A DNA stretch of 64,000 nt, from positions 10,943,001-11,007,000 of the forward strand of contig JAITYX010000002.1 of NCBI GenBank assembly GCA_021018815.1, written 5' to 3'. The notes beneath the pieces are model-generated. The model worked only from the letters and a program-made list of their open reading frames with translations. It had not been told where the DNA came from and searched no databases. Source of the stretch: Talinum fruticosum (Eukaryota; Streptophyta; Magnoliopsida; Caryophyllales; Talinaceae). Each line of letters begins with the position of its first letter. Positions within the stretch are counted from its first letter, which is position 1. Positions 36,219 through 54,999 of this stretch are shown one piece after another. The position numbers were made by a program, and so were the translations under genes.

Positions 36219-36262
<44 letters not shown>
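36212..36262. repeat. (GT)n(GA)n compound microsatellite abutting the VAS1 start codon
   Basis: GT repeats (about 36212-36233) run straight into GA repeats that end at the A before ATG 36263. The tract is therefore the last part of the VAS1 leader. Confidence 0.9.
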
Positions 36263-36265
<3 letters not shown>

Positions 36266-39200
36266 GGTTCTTTTGGGAAACTGGCAAGGAGGGCCCTGGA
36301 GACTGAATCACCAGTCATGGTCCAGGTAACATCAAAATCTTTGATTTTGTCTGTATTTTAGCATCCCTATTAGTGGAAATTCGAAACAGTTTGTCTATTA
36401 GTTCAAAATGGTTTCTATTGGAATGATCTGGGACCAAGTTTTTGGTAAAGTGGATTATGTTTTTCAAACTTTGTGCAGATACAAGAATTGTGCAGGGGTC
36501 TCAAAGATGCTGTCTCCTTGGCTCAGGTGGTTTCTCTCTAGTTTTCCATCAATTACATAATCTGTGAAGGAAATCTATTTCCTCTATTTTATTTTCAAGT
36601 TCTGGTTTTGAATCATTCATTTAGTTTCTACTAATTAAGCTTCTGATCTTTGGTGCTGTTGATTTCGTAAAGACATGTTCTTTGGCCTTAGTTTTCAGCC
36701 TAGATTTAGTTTACATCAGAGTTCTCCTCCTCCGGGGGTCAAATTGCTTGAATTTGCAGATTGAATGTTGACTTTGACTTCGAATGCTGGCTTCAACATC
36801 TCAAACTACTATGAACAACTTATCTGTGCATTCATATTTGAGATTTGATTCGACTTGAATGATGGTTGCTTAATTGTTCCACTAGTTTGTATCATAAGAG
36901 TTTATATTTGACAATTTTTAGGGTGAACCCGTTTCACATAAGGAAATTTGGTGAGGACTCTTTTAGGGTGACTTTTTTTAACTTTGGATTCTAGCCTAGA
37001 TTCTCTGCGAGGATTGCTGTTCTCACAGTCCTCATGTTTTCATTCCGTGTAGGGCGTAGTACATTGGCAACCACCAAAGCAAGCATTGAATAAGGTTCAA
37101 CATCTTGTGTGTGAGCCCAAAATCAGCCGTTATGGTGCCGATGAAGGTATTCCTGAGCTCAGAGATGCCCTCATGCATAAGGTGACTGCTGCTTACCATT
37201 AATTGTTTCAAGTTGGTGGCCGTACAATAATACTTTATTGGTAGCAAGGTGCCCTGAGTTTTATGATGCTTTGCTTGAGTTTCTTACTTGGTTGTATCTT
37301 TGACAATTGATGATGTTTAAGTCTACTTACTGGTTGGGATCTCCTTATAGTCTGATTAAGTTGATCGCAATCCCCATGCTTCATAAATTAAGAATTTGCT
37401 GCTTTAATTGATGAAGACTTGGATTATGTAAAACTGAGAGGTTTGATTTCGGAAGTCTTAGAAAGAGGTGATTTTACTGGTAGGTTGCCTAATGTTTTCA
37501 TTGCACACTTACAGAAAAAGAGCTCCAGAAAATTGTTGTTTGAAAGTTACGGTAAATGCAAAATGTGAGCGGTGTAGTTGTATCAATCATTGCATGCTTG
37601 GTTGTCTTAAATATGCAATTTTGGATGTGTGCCAATACATGGGTCCAGTGTTGCGGTTGAGCAATTTTCTCTCTCTTTTTGTTCCCAACTTAAATGTGCA
37701 TTTGTATATCGTATCAAAGTACTCTTCATTTAGCTCAATTACCTTTTTTACATTGCTGAGTTTCTGTTATCCTGCGGCTGATGATGGTGTGTTGGGATTG
37801 TTTCATTGAGCATATAATGCATCCATGTCAATTTATGTTTTGCAGTTGACTACTGTGTTACTTGGACTTGGGTAAAAGGGCCAGGTACAAGTACATGTGG
37901 AACTTGGCTAATTTCAGAGATTTATCTCCGGGTTTTCCCAACTTTGAGGTGTCCTAGTTTTGTGCTGCCGTTCCAATGTTGTGTCTCTTGACATGGTTAT
38001 GTTAGAATAAAACGAAGATTCCAGGCACCATCGCTACTCTGTGCTGAACCTCCTAAACTACTCATCATGTTATCTAAATCAAAGTTGTTTGCTCTGTTGG
38101 TCCCAATGTTTAGGTGAAATTAAGATACAAGTTATTCTGAATTACTCTGTTTTGCAGTTGCAGAAAGAAAACAAGTTGTACAAATCAAATATCATGGTCA
38201 CTGCTGGCGCGAATCAGGTGACTGGAGCTGGATTTATATATTCTGCTTTTGAGAAAATGTATGTGAATTTTAACAGCTGATTAGTTGTTGCTCTATATTC
38301 TCTCTATCATGATTGTTCTTTTCCCCTTGCAGAAATTAATGTCAGCTATGTCAGTTGATTGCGCCTGTGATGTTTGTTCAGTTTGAAATTTCAGATGTGA
38401 AATACGGTCTTTTACAAAATCACTAGTGGAATTTTTGGGTTAAGAGAAATAATATCACAAAATTGAGATGTGGTGGTCTTGAAGTCGAAATACATATCAT
38501 ATGAAATTAGGTCTTTTCTTAAAATAGAACCCTATAGCTATATTTTTTTAACTTTTGCATGATTTCTCTCTTTTTTATTTTCTATTTTTATTTTTGTTAT
38601 GTTGTTAATCTTGCCATCCCCTTGATGCCATGCCTTCCTTTGATATCAGGCATTTGTGAATCTTGTTCTTGCACTATGTGATGCTGGAGACTCAGTAATT
38701 ATGTTCGCACCATACTACTTCAATGCATACATGTCATTTCAAATGACTGGTGTTAATAAGATACTGGTTGGTCCTGGTGATCCAAAGACGCTGTACCCGG
38801 ATGTAGGTGAGAAGCCTCATGACTTCTTGTGCAGCCATACAGCTTTCTGACATTCTGTGTCTTATACCTGTGATGCTGAGTACTTGGCTTTGCTCTAATC
38901 TTGCAAGATTTCATTGTGAGGATGGAAAATGGAGTTTTTCAGGCCACACTTATCACACTATTTATGTTGCCCTAGAGTTGATTTTTGTAATCAGTCCCAA
39001 GAGTTCAGATTTATGTGAGCTCTGAATTGTTGATTTCCAACTCCACAAGTGGCTTCCAAGTTCCATCTCATTTTTACTCGGAACGATTGCTTATTTATAC
39101 CTCTAGGATGGTTCTATCTTTCATATTTGTTCCCCCTCCCTCAATAGGGTGATGTTTTAGCTATATACCTGCCAAACATCTGTCGTGAAAATTACCAATG

Positions 39201-40917
39201 CATACCTTTTACAAAGGGTGTGTTGATTGTCAGACTGGCTGGAGCAGATGCTGAAGAAATCAGACCCACCACCAAAGGTGGTCACAGTGGTTAATCCCGG
39301 TAATCCATCTGGGACTTACATACCAGAACCTCTTCTCAAGGTATTACTCTCTCTCTGTTCCTCAACTACTCCTGATGTGTTTTCCTGTAATGCATCAATT
39401 TGCAGAGTCATAGGATAATTGGTTTCCTGATTTCTTTCTTTCCTTTTTGTTCTTTTTTGAGCAGAGAATTTCTGATCTTTGTAGAGATGCTGGCTCTTGG
39501 CTTATTGTAGATAATACTTACGAGTAAGTCAGTTCTCTCTTGCATTGTCATGGTGGTTTGATTACTTCCTTCTTGTTTTTCTGAAAAATGATTATGGGAT
39601 CGAAAACTAGTCTTTCCCTTATCATTGGTTCACACCCGAGCATTTGTTCCTAGTATATGCTAAAAGGTTCACCTGGAAGACATTAAGAACATCATCCTTC
39701 GGATCTTTGTTTGGAACATTCCCCCCCTTCCACCTACAAGATAAGTGAAGAAAATAATGTGGAGTATTGCTTGGAAATATATATTTGTGGAATTATATAA
39801 TAAGGTTTGATGACAATGTCTTTGGTTAAATTACACAAAACTGCAGCCATTCTTGGATAGTCTTTCTACAAAATGTGATCTGGTGATGTGCATGCCACAT
39901 TGTCCACTGTGATCATGCATCTCGTACTCACCTCTTCTGTATATCATTGAGGTTCTGTTACAGATTTATGCTTCATACTTCAAAGAGCATAACGTATCTT
40001 TTTTAAGATGGTTTCACTTGCAGGTATTTTATGTATGATGGTCGAAAACACTCGTGTATAGAGGGAGATCATATTGTCAACATTTTTTCTTTCTCAAAGG
40101 CCTATGGAATGATGGGATGGCGTGTTGGATATGTAAGTCGCATTTTTCTCGTTCTCCCGTCTGTTGACTGTCAGTTTCTTGAGAGTTGCATCCACTTTAG
40201 CTCTCTGTGTATGTTACTTGAGCTCTTGGGTCAGCTCAAGTACCCAGTACTGGGACTCCAAACACTGGACCTTTGATGCTTCATTTTAGACTAAAACAGC
40301 ACAATGCAACACACGTAGACTCTACCTGCCAGTAAATATATTTTCCTTTTAGCCTTTTTCCCCTTAAAATTTTCTGATTACCTTTAATTTCTGTACCTTA
40401 AGGGCTAGTGAACCCCTTGGGCAACAAGACTTTATAATTGAATGCTGTTTCATACTTGCAGATAGCATATCCCTCCCAAGTAGATGGATTCTTAGCTCAG
40501 TTGCTTAAGGTGCAAGACAACATCCCAATATGCGCATCAATTATTTCTCAGTACTTGGCATTTTTCTCCCTCGAAGTTGGAACAGATTGGGTAAGAGACC
40601 AAGTCAAGGAACTTGTAAAGAACCGAGATCTTGTCAGAGAGTCACTCTCCCTCCTAGGGGAGGACAACGTAAAAGGAGGAGAGGGTGCCATCTATTTGTG
40701 GGCGAGGCTTCCTGAGGGGTTCAAGGATGACTTTGAGGTCGTGCATTGGCTTGCTCGCAGACATAGGGTGGTCCTGATCCCGGGAAGCGCGTGTGGTTGT
40801 CCTGGGCACCTCAGGATCTCCTTTGGGGGTTTGCCTGAGGCTCAGACTGCTGTTGCTGCTGAGAGGCTTATGAAGGGCTTGGATGAGTTGTTGAGGGTTG
40901 GAATTGTGGATGGGTAA
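36263..40917 (+). CDS. VAS1: Aromatic aminotransferase VAS1/ISS1
   Basis: PLP-dependent class I/II aminotransferase. The Arabidopsis orthologue (At1g80360) uses methionine as amino donor to turn indole-3-pyruvate back into tryptophan, lowering auxin and ethylene precursors. Nine exons: 36263-36325, 36479-36526, 37053-37181, 38158-38217, 38650-38806, 39234-39340, 39465-39523, 40024-40132, 40462-40917; 395 aa, against 394 in Arabidopsis from memory. All junctions are GT-AG and in phase. Motifs: MGSFGKLARRAL start, SLAQGVVHWQPP, YGADEGIPELR, MVTAGANQAFVNL, NPGNPSGTY (173-181), VDNTYEYF (Asp204 and Tyr207 contact PLP), FSFSKAYGMMGWRVGY with the PLP lysine at about 233, and LRISFGG, with Arg for the substrate carboxylate. 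No transit peptide, so cytosolic. No frameshift or stop: a complete gene. The GA/GT tract directly before the ATG is unusual. Confidence 0.95.
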
Positions 40918-42050
40918 TCAGAGGAACTTGAATTTATTATTATTATTATTTTGGTTGGAGAGAGGGGGTGTTCAAGAGAATGGAGTGATAATTGGAGAGC
41001 ACTGTGAGAAATTCAACGGAAGGAAGATTTTCCTACCACTATATGGGATTCTGCATGACAAAATTAATTTCATTTTAATAGTCCTTCTCAATTTCGCATG
41101 ACAAAATTAATTAAGTTCAATTAATAGCCCCTCCCTCTCTTGTTTCAAGGCCTTTATGCTTGAGCGTTGAAGCCTCTGTCGTCGGATATTAGTTACACTA
41201 ATAAAGTTTTTGAAAATTATAGTCACAAACTAAGGTTTGAATTTTACATATATTGACTTTTATGTTTATTTTTACACACACAGAGAAAAAAAAAAAAAAA
41301 GAGATTGTGAGAGTATTCACAAAGCCTATATAATGCTCAAACGTGATTTTACTATAAATAGTAAATATATGTCAATATATACGAGACATGTTCTTATGTC
41401 ACTTGTTCGCTTTATATTATAATAATATATGGTTAAAAATTATATTTTTTCGATGACTAATAAATTCGATTTTTTTCCCATTCAAATTGACACAACAATT
41501 TAATATAGATTATCCTATGATTCAAAATGATAATACTGTAGTCTTTAGCAAATTTAAACTTTCTCTAAGCACCAAAGAAAAGAGAGCCAAATTCATTTGA
41601 TTAATTTCAAAACATGAAACCGTTGAGAATTCAAAAATTCAAACTCAGGGAAAAAAACCCTTCTATGGACCCAGGAAATAACCAATTCCACTTGTAATTT
41701 GGGCCCATATCCTAAAAATAAATTAAAAAATAAAAAAGTGAGCATCCAAAAATAATAAAAATAAAAAAGACGACTAATAAAAATGCCGACAGCATATTCA
41801 TAGGGTAAATATCTAAAAGATGAGGGGTGGTTAAGTAAATTCAATTCCTCCGATTGCCGTCGCCCAACCGTTTAAACGTCGCCGTCATTTTTCTCCCTCC
41901 AGCGACACTGACTGATCATTCATTCGTGCTCTGGCATTGCCGAAACCCTAATTTCGAAAATCGAAATCCGCAACTATCCTTCTTGGGAAATCGCTCTGTG
42001 TAGAGTGGAGAATCGAACTCTACGCAGAGATTGAGTGACGGAGAGAGAAA
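40918..42050. other. Spacer between VAS1 and KTN1
   Basis: 3' UTR of VAS1 (with an (ATT)5 run near 40936), then AT-rich DNA. The KTN1 leader is GC-richer from about 41860. VAS1 and KTN1 are in the same direction, 1.1 kb apart. No other gene recognised. Confidence 0.6.
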
Positions 42051-47680
<5,630 letters not shown>

Positions 47681-47893
47681 AAGAAGTGTAGTTTAATCTT
47701 CCTTTTTTCCTGTCCTTCTCTGTCAATTTGGTTTTTCGGGTTCGGGTTGTTTCCCACTCCTTTCTCCTCGATGCGTTGAAAAGTGTTGAGTTCCTTGTAT
47801 GTGTAATTCTTTATGTGATGTATCATTCATTGTATTTCCATTGACCTTAATCCTCTGTAAAATTTTGAACATGTGATCAGTTTCAATGAAAAC

Positions 47894-48022
47894 AGACAAT
47901 GTCATTGGTATGTACCGGTGATCTTACCTGAATTCTAGGGTTTGCGTGGTGCTCAGACAATGTCATTGGTATTAATGTTACCGGTGATCTTCCTTGAATT
48001 CTAGGGTTTGTGTGGTGCTCTG
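47894..48022. repeat. Tandem duplication (about 62 bp x 2) after KTN1
   Basis: Two neighbouring copies of a unit running from CAGACAATGTCATTGGTA through CCGGTGATCTT and GAATTCTAGGGTTTG to GTGGTGCTC. The second copy differs by a few bases and a short insertion (attaatgt). About 200 bases after the stop codon, so it may lie in or just beyond the 3' UTR. Confidence 0.9.
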
Positions 48023-48503
48023 CAGAGATCGGAAAAGATGTGGTCGGTTTTCGTTTTGAGTCTTGGGCTTTGGGGGCTGTTAGGCTCTTAGCAGTTGGGC
48101 TACGGGTAGGATTCGGGATGGATTAATTTTGATATGGTTTAAGGCGAATTGACAAAATATTTGGTTTTTACTCTATGGGATCCGAGGAAAAATAAAAGTG
48201 AATAATGTTAGGTAAAATAATCTCATACAAGATTTACTAAAACGTAAAAGTCTTATTTTATTTTTATTTTTTTGAGCAAGAAAACTTAAAAGTCTTATGA
48301 TATATTACAAAAAAGATTAAAAAAAGGTTTGCTGAAATTGCTTTTTAAAAAAGAAAATTTAAAGGGTAAATTTCTGTTTTTATTTGTGATATTAACGAAG
48401 TCTCACAGTCCAGGTACCCTATGCTGCTACCATAATTAGCTATATTAATCATAGCACTGTCTATGTCTGCTTGTTTTTTAAAGCAATTCTTGAAATGCTA
48501 ATC

Positions 48504-48507
<4 letters not shown>

Positions 48508-48535
<28 letters not shown>
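48508..48535. repeat. (GA)n microsatellite
   Basis: About 14 AG dinucleotides. Confidence 0.95.
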
Positions 48536-48540
<5 letters not shown>

Positions 48541-50689
48541 CTTGGAATGTCAATTCATCTCATTTTATATTTTAAATTTTCTATAAAATGTTGTTTATAG
48601 AGACAAATTATATTTTATATTTTCATTTTAATTCACCTAAAACTATAAGATCAAGTCACTTATATTTATAAATTTAATGTTGAAAATATGAAACTGTGAA
48701 AATTACAAAAAATAATTTTTCAGCTTGTTATATTTTAAAATCTACATAAATTATTATTCATAGAGACAAATTATGTTTGATATTTTCATTTTAAATAACC
48801 TCCCCGCCCAAAAAAAAAAAAAACTCACAAAAATGTTGACAAATGAAGGAATCCAATGTACTATGGATGTTAATGAAAGAGGGGGAAAAAATAAAAGAAA
48901 ATGGGGAAGACATTTTGTTGTCTGCCAGAATTTAGGAATCTAAGTGGTGGGCATTCAATAATAGACAGAAAAAGGGTGAAGCAAAATGTTCCTAAAAGGA
49001 TACACACAAAGCTCACATATTTTTTGCCATTATCATAAAATATAAAACCCTAAAAATTGCCCCCACAATTGCAAATTAAAGATGATGATAAGCTCATCTC
49101 AACCCCATCCATTATATAATATATGATATTGTGTTGGTCTTTTTGTGTCTGAAAATTATTCTCACAATCAAATAATTAATCCATTTTCAATTACTTGTGC
49201 CCACATTCACATTATGTGATTTGTCTAATAATGATGTGAAAGCCAAGGCCCCCTCACCCATGAATAATCATCAACTTTTAAAAAAAATACTTGAGAATGA
49301 AGAGATAATAGAATTAAATGGTCAAAATTACTTCAGCGTAGACTGACTTAATGGTTTAAGTCAAGTTGACTTAATTTTACAATTTATGTTTTTCATATGT
49401 CGACAAATTAAAAGTTTGTTCTAACTAAAGAAAGTTCAGACAAACTAAAATAGGCGAGAGTATGTAAATTTCATTTGTTATATTGTTAATTCACTAGAGT
49501 ATCCTTTATTTATACTGTTATGTCTTTTTTTATTGGTTAATCTGCACTACTTAATCGAAAAATATCTAGCTATAATTAGCTTGTTTTAGCTAAGATCATC
49601 TTATACATAACAAAAAGAAAAAAAGACATAAACCTCATAATAGAACCACAAGAAGAAACAAAAGTTTGTGGGGGCAAAACAAAGAAAAGCAAGTGTGTGA
49701 AAAGAAAAGAAGGGAAGTACATAGCACATTTGCCAACCATATGGTATTTGTGATAGGCTAATAGGTCTATAGAATGCATTGTCTTTTAAGGGCAAACTCA
49801 AGGGATAGGAGGAGGTTACCATATATAGTGTAGGTAGCCACCTTTCTAGAGCCTACTCTCCCTAATTATTTTGTTGGGGTTAACTCAAACCAAACCATTT
49901 TCTTGTCTTCAATCCCCAACCTTGTTTTTTTTTTTTTTTTTGGGCTAAGAGTTATAGCCTTCTTCCCCTTGTACCCTTCTTTTGTGCCTTGTCTTGTCTT
50001 TTAGCTTTGAGTTGATTTAACTTCTTTCGTATTTACATGTTTTTAAATCATCATAGTTTTATCAAAATTTTATTCAATATAATACATGAGAGATTTTATA
50101 CAAAATAATTGACATTTGATAAAATAATTTAATGATTTTTGTCAATTAATTTGAGGTAATTTATACGTGGTTTTCTTCGACTCTTATAGTGAGAGCTTGA
50201 ATAATAAAATTTGCTTATAATTGCCCAAATATTTATTACATTGGATTGGATTTATATGTATAATTTGTTAAGCTACCAGCCACAAACAATAATATATAGC
50301 TCGACTCCAGCTACGTAGAACATCCAAGACCAGAACATTGATTGACTTAGAGTATAAATAGAAGGACATGGTCTCAATTAAAGTTTTAGGGTTAGGATTA
50401 GAGGCATGAGAAAATTTAGGTTTGCATGCACATAATCCTGTCTTAATGGGTACAAAACAAGTCTTTCAAACGTTACAAATTATGTTTTAGAATTATCTAC
50501 AAGAGAGCAAATCGCTATGTAATTTTCAAGAATGTTGTCTAATAATGGACAAGAAAAATTGCAAACAATACCATTCCAAAATGTTTTTTTGTCACCATCT
50601 CTATATCTTATTAGTCTCTAATGTGGTCATAAAAACACTTGCGTAAGTGATTAGTTTAGAGAGGATAGCGACCTATACTACAATCAGTA

Positions 50690-51110
50690 TATGGTCCACC
50701 ATAGTACAAATCATTCTAGATCTTGTCGTGATTAATTAGTGTACAATTGTATACTTAATTAATATATAATTATACACTAATTATATTATATAATTGTATA
50801 CTAATTAATCCTGAGAGTATATGACAGATCTATACTATTGTACACTAATTAGTATATAATTATATACTAATTAATATATAATTATACACTAATTAGTCCT
50901 TAGAGTACATGATGGTTTGTACTATTGTACACTAATCAATACACAACTGTACACTAATCGAGTATACAATTGTACACCATTAATCCTGAAAGTATATGAT
51001 GGTCTGTACTATACACTCAATATGCGATTTTACATTAATCGAGTATATAATTATACTAATTGACTTCGAGAATACATGACGGTCTATACTCCTAAGAGTA
51101 CATTAAAATT
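50690..51110. repeat. Degenerate minisatellite-like array
   Basis: Phrases ATTGTACACTAATTA and ATATAATTATACACTAATTA alternate with AATCCTGAGAGTATATGA and GGTCTGTACTATTGTACAC. The long unit (about 100-120 bases) recurs three or four times with substitutions and small indels. The short phrase itself contains TGTACA and TAATTA palindromes. Non-coding. Confidence 0.7.
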
Positions 51111-51599
51111 TTCCCCTATACTATATCTTCCTGTTATATCGGGTCGTTACATATGATTTTGTTATAATCCTTAAAAAAAAAAATTATAGGTTATTAATAG
51201 GGCATAAATTTATAAATTATATTAGTGTCAAAATACAAATAATTTATGGGTGTGAAAAGGATAAGATACGTACTTCAATCAAGGAAGATTTTTGGCACAC
51301 TTACCCTCCATTGCATCTTTTTCTTGAAAGAGGGATACAACGAATAAGCGAAAATGTAAACTTATAACACAAACCGCGATACTTTTACAAAAAGAGGAGA
51401 ATGAAACTTGGATCCTAATTTCCTTCTATTCAAATGTAAATCAATAAGAGAGACACAACTGCACATAGAATTGACTAATATAACACAACCTTATTTTAAA
51501 GTTCGACAAAATCACCAAAGATAAATCCAAATATATATTTATGTTGAATAATACGATTTGAGCGGCTACCATATGACCTTTTTCTGGTGCATATAAGGT

Positions 51600-51690
51600 G
51601 TAAATGTTGATATAGGTGTGAGATTCGAACCCATAACCATATCAATAACTTTCAAGATTTTTACCAATTATGCTCGTTGGTACCCACATA
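51600..51690 (-). mobile_element. tRNA-related SINE-like relic (pol III boxes)
   Basis: On the minus strand a box-A-like GAGCATAATTGGTA (51675-51662) is followed at tRNA-like spacing by GGTTATGGGTTCGAATCTC (box B core GGTTCGAATC, about 51632-51619). It does not fold as a tRNA by eye, and no 3' acceptor pairing was found, so a SINE head or degenerate tRNA-like relic is more likely than a tRNA gene. Confidence 0.35.
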
Positions 51691-52262
51691 ATATGACTAA
51701 TTGCACATTTAAGTTTAGGTTTAATTTCTCTTTTCTTGTATATTAGTCTTCCTAATATATCAGGCATATGAATTTTATTTCCTCTATCCTCATTAGAGAT
51801 AGATATATATATAAAAACAAAAACCTTTACAAAAAGACTATCTAAACCCATCTAAACATTAAAAAAGAAAAAAGGTGGTGTTAAAACAATGAGGACCCAA
51901 ATAATCCTAGTTGAGAACAGCTAGGTTATTATATGTTAGGACAAAATAGGGCCTATGTGAAAACCACATCACAAACATTTACAGAAACCTAACAATGTTT
52001 CATAAAATTGCCTTTAAAAACTCAAAATATAAAGTTCAGCTGTACCACTGGCAGTTACACCACTCCTTTTTATCTTTTAATTTTTCTTGGGGCTTGGCTA
52101 CATGACAATATGTCCTCTTCTAAATCTATCATGTGTATGTTATTAATTATTTACAAATTTATATATTTATTAGGCATCCATTAATCATTAAATGAAAACT
52201 CCAAGTTTGCAAAAACTTTAAGGAATTGAGTAATCGAAATTCATGGAAAAACCCATACATAT

Positions 52263-54660
52263 TGTAACGCCCAGCTACCATTACTTAATAATTCTCTAAT
52301 TCGGAATATTAGGTAAGGTCGCAGTGAAGTCAACGACCGAAGGCGTCACCGCCGTCCTAAAGATAGGACAAGGCTATGTAATTAGAATAAAAGGGCTTAC
52401 AATCTATGCTTGACCCCGATAGAAGTAATTACCCTCCAAATTTCCAAGTCATCTCACAATACAGCTTTACTTGTTTAGTAACACCATATTTATACAACCT
52501 AGACTTTTGTCTATTCCACAAATCAATATACGACGTACAATAATTCCCAAGGTCATACCTAACCCCGGTTGAAAGTAAAGTCACTCGTGAGCGTCTATGT
52601 ACCTTCGGTTTGCGAATGCCACGTGGCTGGCTAGGGTTTGCCTTCGTCGGACTTAATAAATGGTTGATTGTTCGCCAATGCTTCTTCCTAAAACAAAAAC
52701 AATAAAATATTTTGAAAAGTGAGTCGAAACTCGATACGAACATTCCCGCATCTGTAAAATAACTTTGAAGAGTATATTGATTGAGCGCGCGCATTTCAAT
52801 TCATTTTAGTTTGAAATCGGGGGAGAGAATATGAGTAAAACATGCTTGCTAGGTTATTATCCGGAAGTGGAACCCCTTGGTAATTGATACGATCGTTGAA
52901 CAGTGTCACCCCCGGCCGATCGATAACCCGAGTTGACGCCGCGCGCAGTATAATTGGCGGGCCTAAGCCCTTGGTAATTGATAATTGGGCGGGGACCACT
53001 TAATTAGGTGGCAAAACTTGCCTTGTAAATGATTCATTATTACTTGCATATATGAGAAATGTTAAAATTTGATGAAACATGTGAGTTTTCGAAAGGTACG
53101 AGCAATGAACGTACTCGAACCGAGATTGTTTGCTTTCTCCCTTTTTATGAAAATTTAAGTTGTTAGCTTTCCGCAACCGAAGTGGCCTCGCTCTGCTTTC
53201 AAATAGATTTCCCTTGTTAATAATGTTTTTCTTGAGTTTTAATGCTTGAGTTCGTATAATCGCTGGTAATTTGATTTACTTTCTTTATTTGTTATGTAAT
53301 CGATTAAACTAAGATTTTTGTTACTCAACTCCCTTGCACTAATTCTGTGTAGACCATTATTGAGTACGTACTCGATAAAGTAGTCGACTAGATTTAGCAA
53401 TGGTATTCGCACGATGTGATGCGTTACGGACTCAAATTAAGAATTGAAATTACACATATACATGTATATATATATACTTATGCATGTATACAAGTACCTA
53501 AACACTTCATAGTTAATATTGTTATTATTATTATTGCCGTTGTTATCGTTATAAATAGATGCAACTAATTCGATTAATTATCTAAGGCTAACTTATCTTC
53601 GACCCTTATCCCTAACGTAATTTCTTTATTTCTCACTTTATCGAGTTCAAACCCATATCTAAGTGATTACTCAACCTACCAATGCCTTTCCACATAGAGG
53701 CTTCACAATTAACCATGTTGCTCAAATTCATACATATATCAACTTAAGGTCGAGGCATTACTTCCCCACAACTCACATTCGCAATCACAACTACGCATGC
53801 TTGACATTTGAACTATTTTCTCGAATTTCTGCAGTTACACATTAGCCTGATTCAACCTATTCATATACTCGCCCTACGTTTGCTCAATACGGTCATTCTC
53901 CAAAATCTCGGAATTCATCCAATACTCAATTAAATAACTAAACATCCCTAATTTCGTTCTCTACATTATAATTTCTCAATAACAGCTTTCATTCCTTCAC
54001 ATTTGTACATAATCAATCCATCAAAACCACAACTCCACCATCCACACCAAATCAAATTTCACAAAATCGATCTTCAAATTCACTCAACACATACTTCTAA
54101 GTCATATGCTTCGATTTATAGCTACAATTGCCTAAATAAATCGAAACTTGCTAATTTAGGGTTTAGCATGTTTACCTTCAGATTCGAAGAGGGAAGTTCA
54201 GGAGGATGAGCAGAAGGCGGCGGTGGATCGGCGCCGCACCGCAACCACCTTGCAGAGGCGGCGACCAGCTCGCGGCGCCGCGGCTGGGGTTGGCCGCCAA
54301 GCGAGCCGCGGCAGAGGAGTCCCGCAGTGCCTAGCGGGAGGAAGGGAGAGGGCAGCGAGCGCGAGAGAGGGAGGAGGCGAGAGAGGGAGGGACGGGGACG
54401 ACCGGCGCCGGTCTTCCGCCGGCGTCGCCACTGTGGCCTGGCCGGAGGGAGTGCCGCGAGGGAGGGAAGCGAGGGAACGGGAGGGCAGGGAAGCAGGGAC
54501 GGGAGGAGCGGGGAATGAAGCGAGATGAAGGTTTGAACCGAGCTTGCCCGATTAATTAGTCTTAACCGCCTCTCTTTTTTTTTTTTTTTTTTTTTTTTCC
54601 GATTATTCTATAATCTGGATTTTTCTATAAAAAAATCGGCTTATTTATTTTATTTTTACT

Positions 54661-54721
<61 letters not shown>

Positions 54722-54936
54722 GTTACTTTTAAATTTTATTTTAATAATGACGTTCACAAATTATAACTTTATTATGAGATTTTTATTAGGGCCACTTCGT
54801 TGCCTTAACGGCATAATGCATGTATAAGAACTTTAAATATAAAATGTCGAATTGAAGTGCACGCGCTCAATCATATAAATCTTATGATTAATGAATTAAT
54901 TAAATAAACAATGTGGTTTAGGGTCGGGTTGTTACA
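52263..54936 (-). repeat. Left LTR (3' LTR of the minus-strand element)
   Basis: 2674 bases, starting TGTAACGCCC and ending GTTGTTACA on the plus strand. From about 52775 to 54503 it is almost identical to the right LTR. The outer about 510 bases (52263-52774) are clearly more diverged from the partner. It includes a strongly GC-rich block (54200-54530), a poly(T) run (54573-54598) and a (TTA)n run (54667-54720). Confidence 0.85.
54667..54720. repeat. (TTA)n microsatellite in the left LTR
   Basis: About 18 uninterrupted ATT/TTA trinucleotides. The matching part of the right LTR is missing. Confidence 0.95.
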
Positions 54937-54955
54937 GTCTTCCCCCTTAAAATAA
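54937..54955 (-). other. Polypurine tract of the retroelement
   Basis: On the minus strand TTTTAAGGGGGAAGAC sits directly before the TGTAAC end of the 3' LTR: the expected place and composition of the plus-strand primer. Confidence 0.75.
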
Positions 54956-54999
54956 GTTTCGTCCTCGAAACTTGAGCATACGACGATAAGGCTTGCAGA

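Larger units (their letters stand above)
47681..52262. other. Spacer between KTN1 and the retroelement, no gene recognised
   Basis: KTN1 3' UTR, then a tandem duplication at about 47894-48022, a (GA)n tract at 48508-48535, AT-rich DNA, a degenerate tandem array at about 50690-51110 and a SINE-like relic near 51.6 kb. ORFs are short and without domains. Confidence 0.55.

Noticed and set aside
54198..54528. ORFs on both strands in the GC-rich LTR block (also 63325-63766)
   Set aside because: Arg/Ala/Pro-rich translations in several frames at once are expected from GC-rich simple sequence. No domain, and the block lies within LTRs.
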